Source of the DNA: Lewinella sp. W8
Lineage (GTDB): Bacteria > Bacteroidota > Bacteroidia > Chitinophagales > Saprospiraceae
Direction: 5' to 3'
Length of the DNA stretch: 64,000 nt
Assembly (NCBI RefSeq): GCF_004375085.3
Contig: NZ_SNAQ03000011.1
Span: 62,001 to 126,000 of the forward strand
The notes under the pieces: model-generated
What the model saw: the letters and a program-made list of their open reading frames with translations, nothing else
Told to the model about the DNA's origin: nothing
The model's database searches: none
Shown: positions 34,758 to 44,285 of the stretch, one piece after another
How positions within the stretch are numbered: position 1 is the first letter of the stretch
Layout: every line of letters begins with the position of its first letter
Position numbers and translations under genes: made by a program

Positions 34758-35981
34758 TCACAATTTCACGAAGGTCCAACCCAAAAGGAAAAGGATAATC
34801 AACAGGAAAAACTGCAGGCTCTTGCCCCAGTTGAAGCGAGGAAGCTGTTCCTGCGCTGATTGCTCGGTAGCGTTGGACCAGGCGATGAATGCATCGGCAA
34901 CGGGGAGTACGCCCGCCAGGTACCTTTTGGTTTTCCCGAGCCGCAGGGGCAGACCAAAAGCCTCAATGGCGTTGCGTAATCCGACGTAAACCTCGGTTTC
35001 GCCGTGCAGCAGCATCGCTCTTTGTCCCACGATGGAGGCTGCGCCACCGATCTCCCAGATCACCGGACCGGAATCGACGTCCCCGCTACCGCTATGGCCA
35101 ACGGGGTATTCTCGGATTCCCGGTAGCCCCAGTCTGGTCGTGAAGAATTGGCTTCGGTAGAGTTGGAATTGTTCTTCGGCGAAAGGGCCATCAATTTCGG
35201 GCAGGAAACAGTGGATGAGACTCTGGGAACAGCCCCGGGCGCCCTCAAGTAGTTGGTTGCCCGGAGCGGATACGGCATGGGGAATCAATCCGGTTGCCGG
35301 ATCCGGTTGGCCGCGAACCGAGGTGACCCAATCCGTCAGCAAGTTTTGGTACCGTTGGGTGCCAAAGTGGTGATCGTAGCGGGCGAGCGAGGCCAGGGCA
35401 ACGACCATATCCGCCGGCCAGGCGGCATGGGGGTAGGAAGGGAGGAAGGGCCCCTCGCTTTCCCGGAGTGCGCGGGCAATTTCGTCGGAACTTTTCTGAA
35501 AGTTGATGATGTCTTCGGGCTCCGACCAAAGGTGAATCTTTTTGGCCCGCACGTAATTCGTCCATCCCCGATAGAAAATACCGTAGGAGGGGGACATGTC
35601 TTTGGTAAAGGGCCGTTTACCTTCCGGAGATTCCATTGCTCGCAGTGACCAGGTGATCGCTCTGATGGCTTCCCCTTCTACGTAATCCTGATGGACAAAA
35701 ATGTCGTGGCGACCACTTTCGGCAATGGTGGCCCAGCTTAGGGCGTGTAGCGCGTGCATGAAGAGAAAACCTTCGGGGAAAATTTCCTGCATCCTCTGCG
35801 CACCACCGGAATGAATGACTTTACTCAAATACCGCGCCTGAGCGAGGACGTCCGCAGGGTAGGTGCCACTTTGATCGCTGACGTAGTATGGCCGATAATG
35901 CAATTGAACGAGGAAGGAAAAAAGGAGGATCATGACCACGGCCAGCACCCCACGACAACTCCACCGGAAGATTTTGTGCAT
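34758..35981 (-). CDS. Membrane-anchored protein of unknown function, possible alpha-toroid enzyme
   Basis: The 407-residue protein has one N-terminal helix (GVLAVVMILLFSFLVQL) and a C-terminal one (FFLLIILFLLGWTFV). Between them lie about 330 residues rich in Trp, His, Asp and Tyr with helical repeats (MHALHALSWATIAESGRHD, YPHAAWPADMVVALASLARYD, DVDSGPVIWEIGGAAS). This style is reminiscent of (alpha/alpha)6-toroid proteins, including linalool dehydratase-isomerase-like folds, but the family was not firmly recognised. It lies 2 bases upstream of the TSUP permease and 15 bases downstream of the subtilase gene. Function unknown. Confidence 0.7.
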   Translation of the reverse strand: MHKIFRWSCRGVLAVVMILLFSFLVQLHYRPYYVSDQSGTYPADVLAQARYLSKVIHSGGAQRMQEIFPEGFLFMHALHALSWATIAESGRHDIFVHQDYVEGEAIRAITWSLRAMESPEGKRPFTKDMSPSYGIFYRGWTNYVRAKKIHLWSEPEDIINFQKSSDEIARALRESEGPFLPSYPHAAWPADMVVALASLARYDHHFGTQRYQNLLTDWVTSVRGQPDPATGLIPHAVSAPGNQLLEGARGCSQSLIHCFLPEIDGPFAEEQFQLYRSQFFTTRLGLPGIREYPVGHSGSGDVDSGPVIWEIGGAASIVGQRAMLLHGETEVYVGLRNAIEAFGLPLRLGKTKRYLAGVLPVADAFIAWSNATEQSAQEQLPRFNWGKSLQFFLLIILFLLGWTFVKL

Positions 35982-35996
35982 AACTCGGTTAGTAGC

Positions 35997-37871
35997 CTAC
36001 TGCTTGACGAACCGCCGTACCGTTGCGCCCTGCCGCGTATGAATGCGCAGAAAGTAGGTCCCGTTCGGAAGCGCCGCGACCGGAATGTTCAGGGTAGGGA
36101 CTTCCGGCGTTTTTACCTCCCGTAGCACCCGACCGGTGAGGTCCGTCAGGGTCCAGGCCTGGATGGCGGCCTCGGCGTCCGCCGTCAGGGTCAGCAGGTC
36201 ACGTACGGGGTTGGGAGAAAGCTGCACTTCGGGAAGCCGGCTGAAGCGATCGCGGGTGGAGACAATGCGGTTGACCTCGTCGAGGGCCGCCTTGGCGTCC
36301 AGTTTACCGTGGCCAAAAGTATTGTTGGGCGTGGAACCCGTAAAACCGTCTTCGCGTGCCGACTCCTGCAGAATGGTCAGAATATCGGCGGGCGTCAGAG
36401 TGGGGTCCAGCTGTAGCATGAGGGCAATCACCCCGGTAGAAAGGGGAGCGGCGGCGGACACGGCATTCTGAACACCGAAAAGACCATTGCTGCCCTGGGC
36501 CTGGAGGAAGGCATTGCGGGCGTAGAAGGAGTTAGCGCTGTAGGGGCCAAAGAGCACTTCTCCGGGAGCGGCAAAATCGATGCCGAGGCGACCATCCTGG
36601 GTCGGGCCCTTGCTGGAGCCGATCCAGATTTCTCCGGGAGCTCCCTGGCCGGTCAATCCGCGGGAAACGTTGTCGATGTCGCGCCAGGTAGGGTCCAGTA
36701 CGTAGTCCGCGGGTGAAATTACTCCGGGCGTAGCGGAGTAATCATTGATGCTGCTTTCGTTGGTGGCGAAATCCAGAAATTTATTGTCGCGACTGTAGGT
36801 CCCGGGATTCATTACCCCGATAAAGCTGCCGTCGCTGACGCTGTTCCCGGTCAGTTCGAGGGTGAAAACACCCGTTCCGGAAGGGATTCGGATGAAGACT
36901 TCCCGACGGTTGGCCGTGGAACCGTAAAAGTCCTGATCGGTGCCATTGTGCCAGACCGAAACGCCATCTCCGTCAGCCCGAGTACCGGCGTTATTTCCCG
37001 GTGTAGCCGGAGCGATCACCACTCCGTTGGGGGTAGTGAGGCGAACGCGGAAGCGATCGGCGCCGGAGTACCAAAGGTCGACGTCCATGTTTCCCGCTTC
37101 CATTTTCTGAATCCGGATGCTGGTGGTTTGTCCCTGGCTGACGGTTCCTTTGGTAACGTTATCCTGTCCGCCATCGTCACCGACCCCACAGACGAAGGGG
37201 TGGTCTTCGGCAAAATCGGCGATGGCCCGGCTCACGGAGCTGCTGCCGTCCGCCGGGCCGCCGAGGCTACCGATGTTCATTAAGGTTACGGAGGGAAGTC
37301 CGAGTTCCTCAATCTTGTCACGGGCAAATTCGAGGGCAATGGCGATGTAGGTAGGATCAAAAAACGCAGCTTCGGCGTCTTGTCCGTTGCCCGCCGGAAA
37401 ACCGTCCTGGACGAATTTGACGCTGATGATGGTGGCCCCCGGGGCCACTCCGCCAAAGTCATTGTTGTTCAGGCCGGCGTCGCTGCCGGCGATGATGCCG
37501 GTGGTAGCCGTTCCGTGCCCGTGGTTGTCGTTGCTCAGGGGAGGGCCGTCGGTCATCAGGTCCCCGTTGATGTCGTCTTCGTCCAGAATCGTGCCCACGC
37601 CGTAGGGGTTACCGTCGTGGGGAGCGATCATGTCAAAAACGTAGGCGAGCCGGGTGGTACCGTCGGCGTTCAGGTAGGCCGGGTGGTGATAATCGATGCC
37701 CCGGTCGAGCATGATGACGAGCACGCCCGTTCCGTCCAGATCGTAGGTGCTGTAGACTTGATCGAGCTTGACTTCTTCCAGGGCGCGGGTACCTTTTCCC
37801 TGGGCGAGGACGCAGGTGCCGAGCATTACCGTAAGGAGCAAAGTAGCAAAAAGGCGAGTGGAGTAGGGCAT
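35997..37871 (-). CDS. Secreted subtilisin-family (S8) serine peptidase with type A T9SS sorting domain
   Basis: The product from ATG 37871 has 624 residues and a signal peptide (LFATLLLTVMLGTCVLAQG). Catalytic residues are Asp in IMLDRGIDYHHP (usual D-S/T-G, here D-R-G), His in NDNHGHGTATTG and Ser in NAVSAAAPLSTG (usual GTSxAAP). A P-domain-like insert lies between His and Ser. The last 75 residues (SPNPVRDLLTLTADAE to VRRFVKQ) form the Por-type sorting domain for the type IX system. It should be released or bound at the surface. It begins a minus-strand cluster with the two following genes. The changed motif positions make activity likely but not sure. Confidence 0.88.
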   Translation of the reverse strand: MPYSTRLFATLLLTVMLGTCVLAQGKGTRALEEVKLDQVYSTYDLDGTGVLVIMLDRGIDYHHPAYLNADGTTRLAYVFDMIAPHDGNPYGVGTILDEDDINGDLMTDGPPLSNDNHGHGTATTGIIAGSDAGLNNNDFGGVAPGATIISVKFVQDGFPAGNGQDAEAAFFDPTYIAIALEFARDKIEELGLPSVTLMNIGSLGGPADGSSSVSRAIADFAEDHPFVCGVGDDGGQDNVTKGTVSQGQTTSIRIQKMEAGNMDVDLWYSGADRFRVRLTTPNGVVIAPATPGNNAGTRADGDGVSVWHNGTDQDFYGSTANRREVFIRIPSGTGVFTLELTGNSVSDGSFIGVMNPGTYSRDNKFLDFATNESSINDYSATPGVISPADYVLDPTWRDIDNVSRGLTGQGAPGEIWIGSSKGPTQDGRLGIDFAAPGEVLFGPYSANSFYARNAFLQAQGSNGLFGVQNAVSAAAPLSTGVIALMLQLDPTLTPADILTILQESAREDGFTGSTPNNTFGHGKLDAKAALDEVNRIVSTRDRFSRLPEVQLSPNPVRDLLTLTADAEAAIQAWTLTDLTGRVLREVKTPEVPTLNIPVAALPNGTYFLRIHTRQGATVRRFVKQ

Positions 37872-38155
37872 GTGCATTGCGGGATGATATCGAGGGTGAG
37901 CGAATTCTATCGGTGACAATAAAGATAAAAAGACGGATCGAATAAGGTGATATCATCCCCTTTTCGGGGGACGCGCTTTTGGGGAGTGTAAGGAGGTTCT
38001 CTAGGCGGAGAAGAAAGATCCGCTGCCAGTAACCTGCCTTAGTTGCGGAGAGAAAGAAGAAAAAATTCATCCCGGAAGCCCGGGAGCAATTGTTGGTTTC
38101 GGGTAAAAGCTTTTTCTAGTTCGGCGGCAATGGTCTTAGTGTCAGGGGATAACCT

Positions 38156-38163
38156 TATCTTTG
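38156..38163 (+). promoter_or_regulatory. -7 promoter element of the serine palmitoyltransferase gene
   Basis: TATCTTTG fits the Bacteroidota TAnnTTTG consensus exactly, 24 bases before the ATG at 38188. It supports that start over the upstream codon at 38161. Confidence 0.65.
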
Positions 38164-38187
38164 CACCCGTTTAAAAGCGCATCGCTT

Positions 38188-39459
38188 ATGCAAGACATAT
38201 TTGATAAGTTCAAAGAGTTTCGTGGCCCCCTGGGTCAGTACCAGGAAGTAGCTCACGGATATTTCTCCTTCCCCAAGCTGGAAGGTGACCTTGGTCCCCG
38301 GATGAAGTTCCGCGGCAAGGAGTGCATCATCTGGAGCATCAACTCCTACCTCGGCATCACCAACCACCCCGAAGTCCGCAAGGCGGACGCCGAGGCGGCG
38401 GCCGATTACGGTATGGCTTACCCCATGGGTGCCCGGATCATGAGTGGGGAAACCGACGCCCACATCCAGCTCGAAAAGGAGCTGGCGGAGTTTACCCACA
38501 AAGAAGGCGCGCTCCTGCTCAACTTTGGCTATCAGGGCATCATGTCCATCGTGGATGCCTGTCTTTCCCGCCACGACGTGGTGGTGTACGACCGCGACGA
38601 CCACGCCTGCATTATGGACGGTATCCGGATGCACCAGGGACCGAAATACGCCTTTAAGCACAACGACATCGATCACTTCCTCGTGCGGATGGAGCAGGCC
38701 AAGAAGGAGGCCGAAAAGCGCAATAGTGGTATCCTGGTCGTGACCGAAGGCGTCTTTGGTATGCGCGGAGAGCAGGGTATCCTGAAAGAAATCTGTGAGT
38801 ACAAAGAGAAGTACGGTTTCCGCCTGGTGGTGGACGACGCCCACGGCTTCGGTACGCTTGGCGCCACCGGCGCCGGCGCCGGCGAGGCCCAGGGAGTACA
38901 GGATCAGATTGACGTGTACTTCTCCACCTTCGCCAAAGCCATGTCCGGCTTCGGTGCCTTCGTGTCTGCCGACAAGGAGATCATTGAGTACTTCCGCTAC
39001 AACCTGCGGAGCCAGGTCTTCGCCAAGTCACTGTGTATGCCCATGGTGAAGGGCGCCCTTACCCGTCTGCGTCTGCTGCGCGAGATGCCCGAACTGCGGG
39101 AAAAGCTTTGGGACAATGTCCACATGCTGCAGAACGGTCTGCGGGAAGCTGGCTTCGACATCGGAAATACCGGTGCCTGCGTTACCCCCGTGTACATGCA
39201 CGGAACCCCCTACGAAGCCGGTGCCCTGATCTACGATATGCGGGAGAACTACAATATCTTCTGCTCCATCGTCCTGCCGCCGGTAATCCCCAAAGGAACG
39301 ATTCTCCTGCGCCTCATCCCCACGGCGGAGCACACCAAGGAGGATATCCAAACGACCCTGGACGCCTTCAAGGCTGTGCGCTCAAAACTGGAAGATGGTA
39401 CTTACCACAAGATGGGCGAGATGATTGCCCAGGGTGCCATCGAAGGCATCATCCAGTAG
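38188..39459 (+). CDS. Serine palmitoyltransferase-like alpha-oxoamine synthase
   Basis: The 423-residue PLP enzyme is of the alpha-oxoamine synthase family: SINSYLGITNHPEV, GMAYPMGARIMSG, the cofactor Asp in VVDDAHGFGTLG, and the PLP Lys in FSTFAKAMSGFGAF (about residue 250). The sequence style (FRGPLGQYQEVAHGYFSFP start) agrees with the Bacteroidota enzyme that condenses serine with palmitoyl-CoA in sphingolipid synthesis, rather than BioF or Kbl. The N-terminal extra residues from 38161 are excluded because the -7 box lies there. It is monocistronic with its own terminator. Confidence 0.88.
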   Translation: MQDIFDKFKEFRGPLGQYQEVAHGYFSFPKLEGDLGPRMKFRGKECIIWSINSYLGITNHPEVRKADAEAAADYGMAYPMGARIMSGETDAHIQLEKELAEFTHKEGALLLNFGYQGIMSIVDACLSRHDVVVYDRDDHACIMDGIRMHQGPKYAFKHNDIDHFLVRMEQAKKEAEKRNSGILVVTEGVFGMRGEQGILKEICEYKEKYGFRLVVDDAHGFGTLGATGAGAGEAQGVQDQIDVYFSTFAKAMSGFGAFVSADKEIIEYFRYNLRSQVFAKSLCMPMVKGALTRLRLLREMPELREKLWDNVHMLQNGLREAGFDIGNTGACVTPVYMHGTPYEAGALIYDMRENYNIFCSIVLPPVIPKGTILLRLIPTAEHTKEDIQTTLDAFKAVRSKLEDGTYHKMGEMIAQGAIEGIIQ

Positions 39460-39487
39460 GGTACTGGTCAATTAACAAAGTATCTCG

Positions 39488-39524
39488 CGGGGGAGAAAGC
39501 CATTGGTTTTCTCCCCCGTTGTTT
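39488..39524. terminator. Terminator between serine palmitoyltransferase and esterase genes
   Basis: A 14-bp stem (39488-39501 with 39505-39518, one G-T pair) with loop ATT is followed by TTGTTTT. The two genes are convergent, so it may serve both. Confidence 0.8.
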
Positions 39525-39572
39525 TACCAACCATAGCGAAGCTGTAACGAAGCGAGGCCACCAGCCAGCAAC

Positions 39573-41288
39573 CTAATACCGCCAGCTCGTCAAATCCGCG
39601 CCCTCGGGCGCGAGCAAACCCACCGTCTTGGCCCACTTGGGGATGAACATGCGGTGGTAGCGTAAGCGGCTGATGGCGTTGGGCTCATTGGGGTCGCCAT
39701 TCCAGCAGTGTTCGGCCCGGTCACCGTAGGTAATTTCACCATTGTAGTAGGGCGTAGTGGTACTTTCCAGAAACTCTTCGGTCAGGTACACGGCATTGTT
39801 GAGGTAGTAGTTATCCATGTCGCCGCAGTAGATGTTGACCTTGCCGACCAGCTTCGGGCCCAGGGTGGCCCAGTCGCGCTGCATGATGTAGGCCAGATCG
39901 TAGTTCTCCCGCCAGTGGCGGGCAACGTCGGGGTTAATCTCACCGGTTTCCTTGTCCCAGATTCTTTGCGGGTAACCGTCGGGACCGACCGGGGAGTAGA
40001 CGGCTTCCCAGATGTCCCACTGCTGTCCGCTACGGCTCCGGTCGCCGAGGGCGAGTTCCCGTTGGTTCATTTCCCGGAGCGTGCTGGATACGTGGCCCAG
40101 GCTATCCCGCCGACCGGGGCGTTCGGTGCGCTTGAAGGTGCTTTCCAGGTAGTAGGCATTCTTGTCTTTATATAGGTCCACCACCGTGAAGGCGCGGAAG
40201 TCGATCGGATCGGGGCAGGCGGCGTAGCAGGTGCCGTATTCGTCGGGATATTTTACCTGTACGGCCAGGGCTTCCCAGCCGCCGGTACTTCCGCCGTACA
40301 CAAAGCGCGCCCAACCTTCACCGATGCCGCGAAATTGTTCTTCTATGTAGGGAATGAGCTCGTAGGTGATGGCGTCGCCGTAGGGCCCGAGATTCTCGGA
40401 GTTGACGGCGTAGCTGTCGTCGTAGTAGGGGTTGGCGTGCTGGATTTTGATGGCCAGCACCCGGGGGAAGTCGGGACCGCTCCAGGTCCGGTAAAAGTCG
40501 TAAGCTTCCTGCTGCTGGATCTTATTGTAGCAATCCAAGCCGAAGCGGGTGCTGAATTCGCAGGGCATATCCTCGTCGGGAGGGGTGGTACGGAAGCCTC
40601 CAAAGTTGTAGGGAAAGTGGCCGTGCATGATGGCCAGTGGGTACTTGACCTCGGGGTGTTTGTTCCAGTCTTTGGGCAGAAGCACGTGGGCACCGAGGTA
40701 CATATCCCTTCCCCAAAAATCACTCAGGAGCTTCGAGCGAATGTTGATGTGCTTGATCCATTCGGTGTCTTCGGGAGGCGTGATCTCGGGAATGGTTTGG
40801 TCAAACTTCAGGGCGATGGTTTTGCCCTTCTCTTTGGTGACTTCCACCCGAACGGGCGTGCTGAGTAAGTTCCCCGGTGCGCGGTTCCACTGCTGTCCTT
40901 CCCCACGGTCCATGGGGAGTTTAACGGTGTGCCCGTCGGCCCGGGTAAAAGTTTCGTACTGGTGGAGCAGCACCTGAGCGTAGTAGGACCCCGCGGGAAT
41001 TTCCGCGAGGCTTTGGTGAGGGTAGACGTTCAGGCTTTGTCCCTTTTTGCCGATGATCATCCTGGTGCCGGGTGCCCAACCTTCCACGTTCAGTCCCACC
41101 AAAATTTGCGTGCCGGGCCCGTCGCTGATCTGGAAGCGTGGCTCTACGTCGGGATTGGTGGATAGCATGAGCATCAGGCGACCGTCCAGGTTTTTATTGG
41201 CCATGTCGGCGGGGAGTTCCACGGAAAATTCGCGGCCCTGAGCCGGAAGCAGAAAGGGCAATAAAAGGAAGAGTACCGTCAGGCGCAT
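39573..41288 (-). CDS. Secreted alpha/beta-hydrolase, putative esterase (esterase D-like)
   Basis: The 571-residue precursor has a signal peptide (LTVLFLLLPFLLPAQG). Residues about 20-190 are a beta-rich domain, then an alpha/beta-hydrolase of the putative-esterase type begins (YPLAIMHGHFPYNFGG). The nucleophile is in YGGSTGGWEALAV (Ser about 335), and a late His in DRAEHCWNG is the likely base. Members of the family hydrolyse carboxylic esters such as feruloyl or acetyl groups of polysaccharides, or siderophore esters. There are no partner genes nearby. The family is fairly sure, the substrate unknown. Confidence 0.8.
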   Translation of the reverse strand: MRLTVLFLLLPFLLPAQGREFSVELPADMANKNLDGRLMLMLSTNPDVEPRFQISDGPGTQILVGLNVEGWAPGTRMIIGKKGQSLNVYPHQSLAEIPAGSYYAQVLLHQYETFTRADGHTVKLPMDRGEGQQWNRAPGNLLSTPVRVEVTKEKGKTIALKFDQTIPEITPPEDTEWIKHINIRSKLLSDFWGRDMYLGAHVLLPKDWNKHPEVKYPLAIMHGHFPYNFGGFRTTPPDEDMPCEFSTRFGLDCYNKIQQQEAYDFYRTWSGPDFPRVLAIKIQHANPYYDDSYAVNSENLGPYGDAITYELIPYIEEQFRGIGEGWARFVYGGSTGGWEALAVQVKYPDEYGTCYAACPDPIDFRAFTVVDLYKDKNAYYLESTFKRTERPGRRDSLGHVSSTLREMNQRELALGDRSRSGQQWDIWEAVYSPVGPDGYPQRIWDKETGEINPDVARHWRENYDLAYIMQRDWATLGPKLVGKVNIYCGDMDNYYLNNAVYLTEEFLESTTTPYYNGEITYGDRAEHCWNGDPNEPNAISRLRYHRMFIPKWAKTVGLLAPEGADLTSWRY

Positions 41289-41338
41289 GGAGGTGTGTTT
41301 TGGTAGTCAAGATAGGGATTGAGGCAGAGGAAGTAGGA

Positions 41339-41432
41339 TTAAGGATTTAGGCTTCAGGATTGAGACCCGTGAAATCCTCATCGCTGATCAATTGTTCCTT
41401 GATCCTAAAGCCTTGATCCTAAAACCTAAAGT
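41339..41432. repeat. Imperfect inverted repeat between divergent genes
   Basis: AGGATTTAGGCTTCAGGAT near 41345 pairs imperfectly with ATCCTAAAGCCTTGATCCT near 41411. It lies in the promoter interval between the esterase gene and the nucleoid-protein gene and is purine/pyrimidine biased. Function unknown. Confidence 0.4.
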
Positions 41433-41484
41433 CATTGCACCCGCGCTGCGTCGCCCAAATCAATCCTTGCCGTACCTTCGCCGT

Positions 41485-42504
41485 ATGGATCAACTCATCG
41501 TGCATCACCTGGTCGTTCATGAACTGAAGAAGCAGCCCGAATCGGCGGAAGCGGAACTGCTGTTGAGCAAGGAGCCCCTGCCCATTACGGAGCAGGCCAT
41601 TGAACTCATCGGCCGCCTCGATCAGATCTTCGAACGCAAGAACGATCTGCTGCAGGGCTTTTTGTCCGCCCCCGATGAGTCCCTGTTTCCCGCCTTCTAC
41701 CAAACCTGGCTGGAAGAAGGACGGGCCCGCCAGGCCTTCCTGTCCTTCAGCGAGGAAACCATGAAGGTCCTGCAGAGTAGCCTTCGCGGAGTGATTGGTG
41801 CCAAGGGGGGCTACCTGCTCTACGCGGACTACACGATGGAAGAACAGCGGATGCTGGGCATTTTTCTCATCCGCGATACGCCGGGCATGATCTTCGTTAA
41901 CGATGAGGATGAACAGGCGCTAAAGCTCAGCACCACCCACTACCTGGACGTGGACCACATGGCCATGGCCGTGCGCCTGCTGGCGGGAGCTGGACGCAAC
42001 GTGCAGATGATTCGCCACGCCCGCACCCAGAGCAGCATCAGTCAGTACTTCACCGACTGGGTGGGGCTGGACCGCCCCGAAACGAGCACGGAGCTTACCC
42101 ACAATTTCCTGGAGATGGTAGAAGAATTGCCGATCCCCAAAGACAAGGAAACGGGCTTTGCCATGGAGGAGGGGGACTTTGAACGCGCCCTGCTGAAGTA
42201 CGCCGCCAAGCAACCGCAGCAGACGATCCGGGTACAGGAATTTGACGAACACTTCTACGGCAACGAAACGCCGCTGCGCGAGTTACTCGCCGAGGGGGAT
42301 GGTTCCCTGGACGAAGGCTTTCGGGTCGATAAACGATCCATGCGCAAGCGCTTTTTCCTGCGGGCGGGCTTCGGCGGCATCAGCATCACCTGTACCAAAG
42401 ATCATTTTCGGGCCGGGCAAGTAGAAGTCGACGAAGCCACCGGCACAATCACCATTCGCAGCGATGAATTGGCGTCCTTGTTACTGGACCAGGCGGGAGA
42501 ATAG
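41485..42504 (+). CDS. Nucleoid-associated protein (NdpA/YejK family)
   Basis: The 339-residue cytoplasmic protein fits the nucleoid-associated NdpA family: LIVHHLVVHEL start, GGYLLYADYT, DVDHMAMAVRLL and a strongly conserved RFFLRAGFGGISITCTKDHF-like end. The family is found on the nucleoid in gammaproteobacteria; the exact role is unclear, though some members guard against or respond to phage functions. ATG 41485 is chosen over 41392 since the first 31 residues of the longer frame come from a repeat-bearing intergenic stretch. It is followed by a DUF697-like gene. Confidence 0.8.
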   Translation: MDQLIVHHLVVHELKKQPESAEAELLLSKEPLPITEQAIELIGRLDQIFERKNDLLQGFLSAPDESLFPAFYQTWLEEGRARQAFLSFSEETMKVLQSSLRGVIGAKGGYLLYADYTMEEQRMLGIFLIRDTPGMIFVNDEDEQALKLSTTHYLDVDHMAMAVRLLAGAGRNVQMIRHARTQSSISQYFTDWVGLDRPETSTELTHNFLEMVEELPIPKDKETGFAMEEGDFERALLKYAAKQPQQTIRVQEFDEHFYGNETPLRELLAEGDGSLDEGFRVDKRSMRKRFFLRAGFGGISITCTKDHFRAGQVEVDEATGTITIRSDELASLLLDQAGE

Positions 42505-42569
42505 CCCCACCGGTTTACCTTAGTGAACATCTTGCCCCCTCATTATGCTGCAATAAATAAAACGGCAAC

Positions 42570-43100
42570 ATGAGTTCGAATAGCGATAATTTACCCATTC
42601 CGATGGTTTCTGATGCTCAGCGGGAAGAGGCCAACAGTATCATTAAACGGTACGCCCTACTGGGCACCGCTACCGGACTAATTCCGGTCTTCGGGTTGGA
42701 CGTTGCCGCCAATACGGCTCTGCAGACCAAGATGATCAAGGATCTGGCGGACGTCTACGAATACGATATCGACGAGCAATTGCTCCGTACGGCGATTACC
42801 TCCGGGATCACTTCGTTGGGCAGTCGGATTCTCACGGGGATCGCCGCTGGCCTGGCCACTTCTTTTCCCCTGTTCAAAACACTGGCGTCCAGCGCCGCTC
42901 AGGCGGCGGTTGCCGGGTTCATTACGATGGAAATCGGACGCATCTACCAGGCGCACATGGAGGAAGGGCAAAATCCGGCAGAAATTGACGTGATGGTAAT
43001 CATCAACCACATCGTGGAACAAGTACAGGAAGGTAAGTGGGACCCCATGAAGGTGGCCAACCCCGCTAGCCACATTCAGTACCTGTTCAAGAAAGAATAA
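42570..43100 (+). CDS. DUF697-like small membrane-associated protein
   Basis: The 176-residue protein has two to three hydrophobic, Ala/Gly-rich segments: YALLGTATGLIPVFGLDVAANTALQ, LGSRILTGIAAGLATSF and AAQAAVAGFITMEIGRIY. They match the DUF697/YcjF arrangement often fused to or paired with Era-like GTPases. No GTPase is next to it here. It lies after the NdpA-like gene and may be cotranscribed (65 bases apart). Molecular role unknown. Confidence 0.72.
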   Translation: MSSNSDNLPIPMVSDAQREEANSIIKRYALLGTATGLIPVFGLDVAANTALQTKMIKDLADVYEYDIDEQLLRTAITSGITSLGSRILTGIAAGLATSFPLFKTLASSAAQAAVAGFITMEIGRIYQAHMEEGQNPAEIDVMVIINHIVEQVQEGKWDPMKVANPASHIQYLFKKE

Positions 43101-43130
43101 TCGGTTACAGACCTACCAATCCAGACTTTA

Positions 43131-43196
43131 CGGAGCGGGTTCACATGAACTTACTCTGTGGAGAGACAGATGTGAAAGCTCAACTCGCTCCGCGTT
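43131..43196. terminator. Stem-loop between convergent DUF697-like gene and tesB
   Basis: CGGAGCG at 43131-43137 pairs with CGCTCCG at 43186-43192, extended by GTT/AAC, with an inner CACAT/ATGTG pair. A short T tract follows. It is a likely bidirectional transcription end. Confidence 0.5.
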
Positions 43197-43207
43197 TTGG
43201 GCTTTCT

Positions 43208-44068
43208 TTATTTTTTTACCTTGCGCATGAGCCCCTCCTGGACAACGGAGGCCACCAGTTCCCCCCTGACGTTGAAGATATTTCCCCGGGTGAATCCCCG
43301 GGCACCGCTGGCCGAAGGACTGTCAATGCTGTAGAGTAGCCACTCATCGGCCCGGAAGGGGCGATGGAACCACATGGCGTGGTCCAGGCTGGCCAGTTGG
43401 AGGTTACGGTAATCGGTGGCCTTGCCGTGGGGAAGCAGGGCGGTGGTCAGGAGGTTGTAGTCGCTGGCGTAGGCCAGCACCAGCTCGTGCTCGTGCCGCT
43501 CGTCGGGCATCTCCCCGTAAGTCTTGAACCACACGTTACGGTAGGGCTCGTAAATTTCGTGGGCAAAGGGGTTGTGAAATTCTACGGGCCGAAATTCGAT
43601 GGGCCGCTCTACGCTGAGCAGTTTGCGGATGTTTTCCGGTAGCTTATCCCCGAACTGCCGGGCCATGCTTTCGTAACTCACCAACTCATCGTAGCCCAAA
43701 ACGTCGGGCATATCTACCTGATGGTCGTAGCCCTCCTGATCGAGGTGGAAACTGGCCGTGAGGTGGAAAATGGCGGCACCATTCTGGATGGCCTTCACGG
43801 CCCGGGTGGTGAAGGATCCTCCGTCGCGAATCCGGTCGACTTCAAAGACTATGGGAATGTCAAGGTTTCCGGGAAGCACGAAGTAGCCGTGCAAACTGTG
43901 CACGAACCGGTCTTTGGGTACGGTCCGCATGGCCGCACTCAGGGCCTGGGCCAGTACCTGGCCGCCGAACACCCGGGCGCTGCCTACGGAGCGGCTTTGT
44001 CCACGGAATAAATTTACTTCCAGTTGTTCCAGATCGAGTAGGTGCAGGAGTTCGGAAACCTGTTTCAC
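43208..44068 (-). CDS. tesB: Acyl-CoA thioesterase II
   Basis: The double hot-dog thioesterase shows LEVNLFRGQSR, VFGGQVLAQALSAA, LHGYFVLPGN and SLDHAMWFHRPFRADEWLLY. With the GTG start at 44068 (MKQVSELLHLLDLEQ) it has 286 residues, the length of E. coli TesB, while the longer frame to 44296 adds 76 basic residues with no family match. The enzyme hydrolyses medium- and long-chain acyl-CoAs. The divergent thiolase gene next to it suggests a shared role in fatty-acid turnover. Confidence 0.92.
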   Translation of the reverse strand: MKQVSELLHLLDLEQLEVNLFRGQSRSVGSARVFGGQVLAQALSAAMRTVPKDRFVHSLHGYFVLPGNLDIPIVFEVDRIRDGGSFTTRAVKAIQNGAAIFHLTASFHLDQEGYDHQVDMPDVLGYDELVSYESMARQFGDKLPENIRKLLSVERPIEFRPVEFHNPFAHEIYEPYRNVWFKTYGEMPDERHEHELVLAYASDYNLLTTALLPHGKATDYRNLQLASLDHAMWFHRPFRADEWLLYSIDSPSASGARGFTRGNIFNVRGELVASVVQEGLMRKVKK

Positions 44069-44285
44069 GGCGTGTGTCGGATTGGTTAGTACGTTGAAGA
44101 ACCCGTTGCCCGGAGCAGGGTTGTCTTGTCCCAATACTTTGTCATTTTTTATTGCCCCGGAATTGGGGGTGGACCGCCGGGGAAAGTAAAATGAAAAATG
44201 CGGGCGGCTTTGTCGTTTCCTACCATTTTGAAGGCGAACTTTGCGGAGCTTTGTCCGTTTTTCTTGCCAAGACAACCAAATTATC

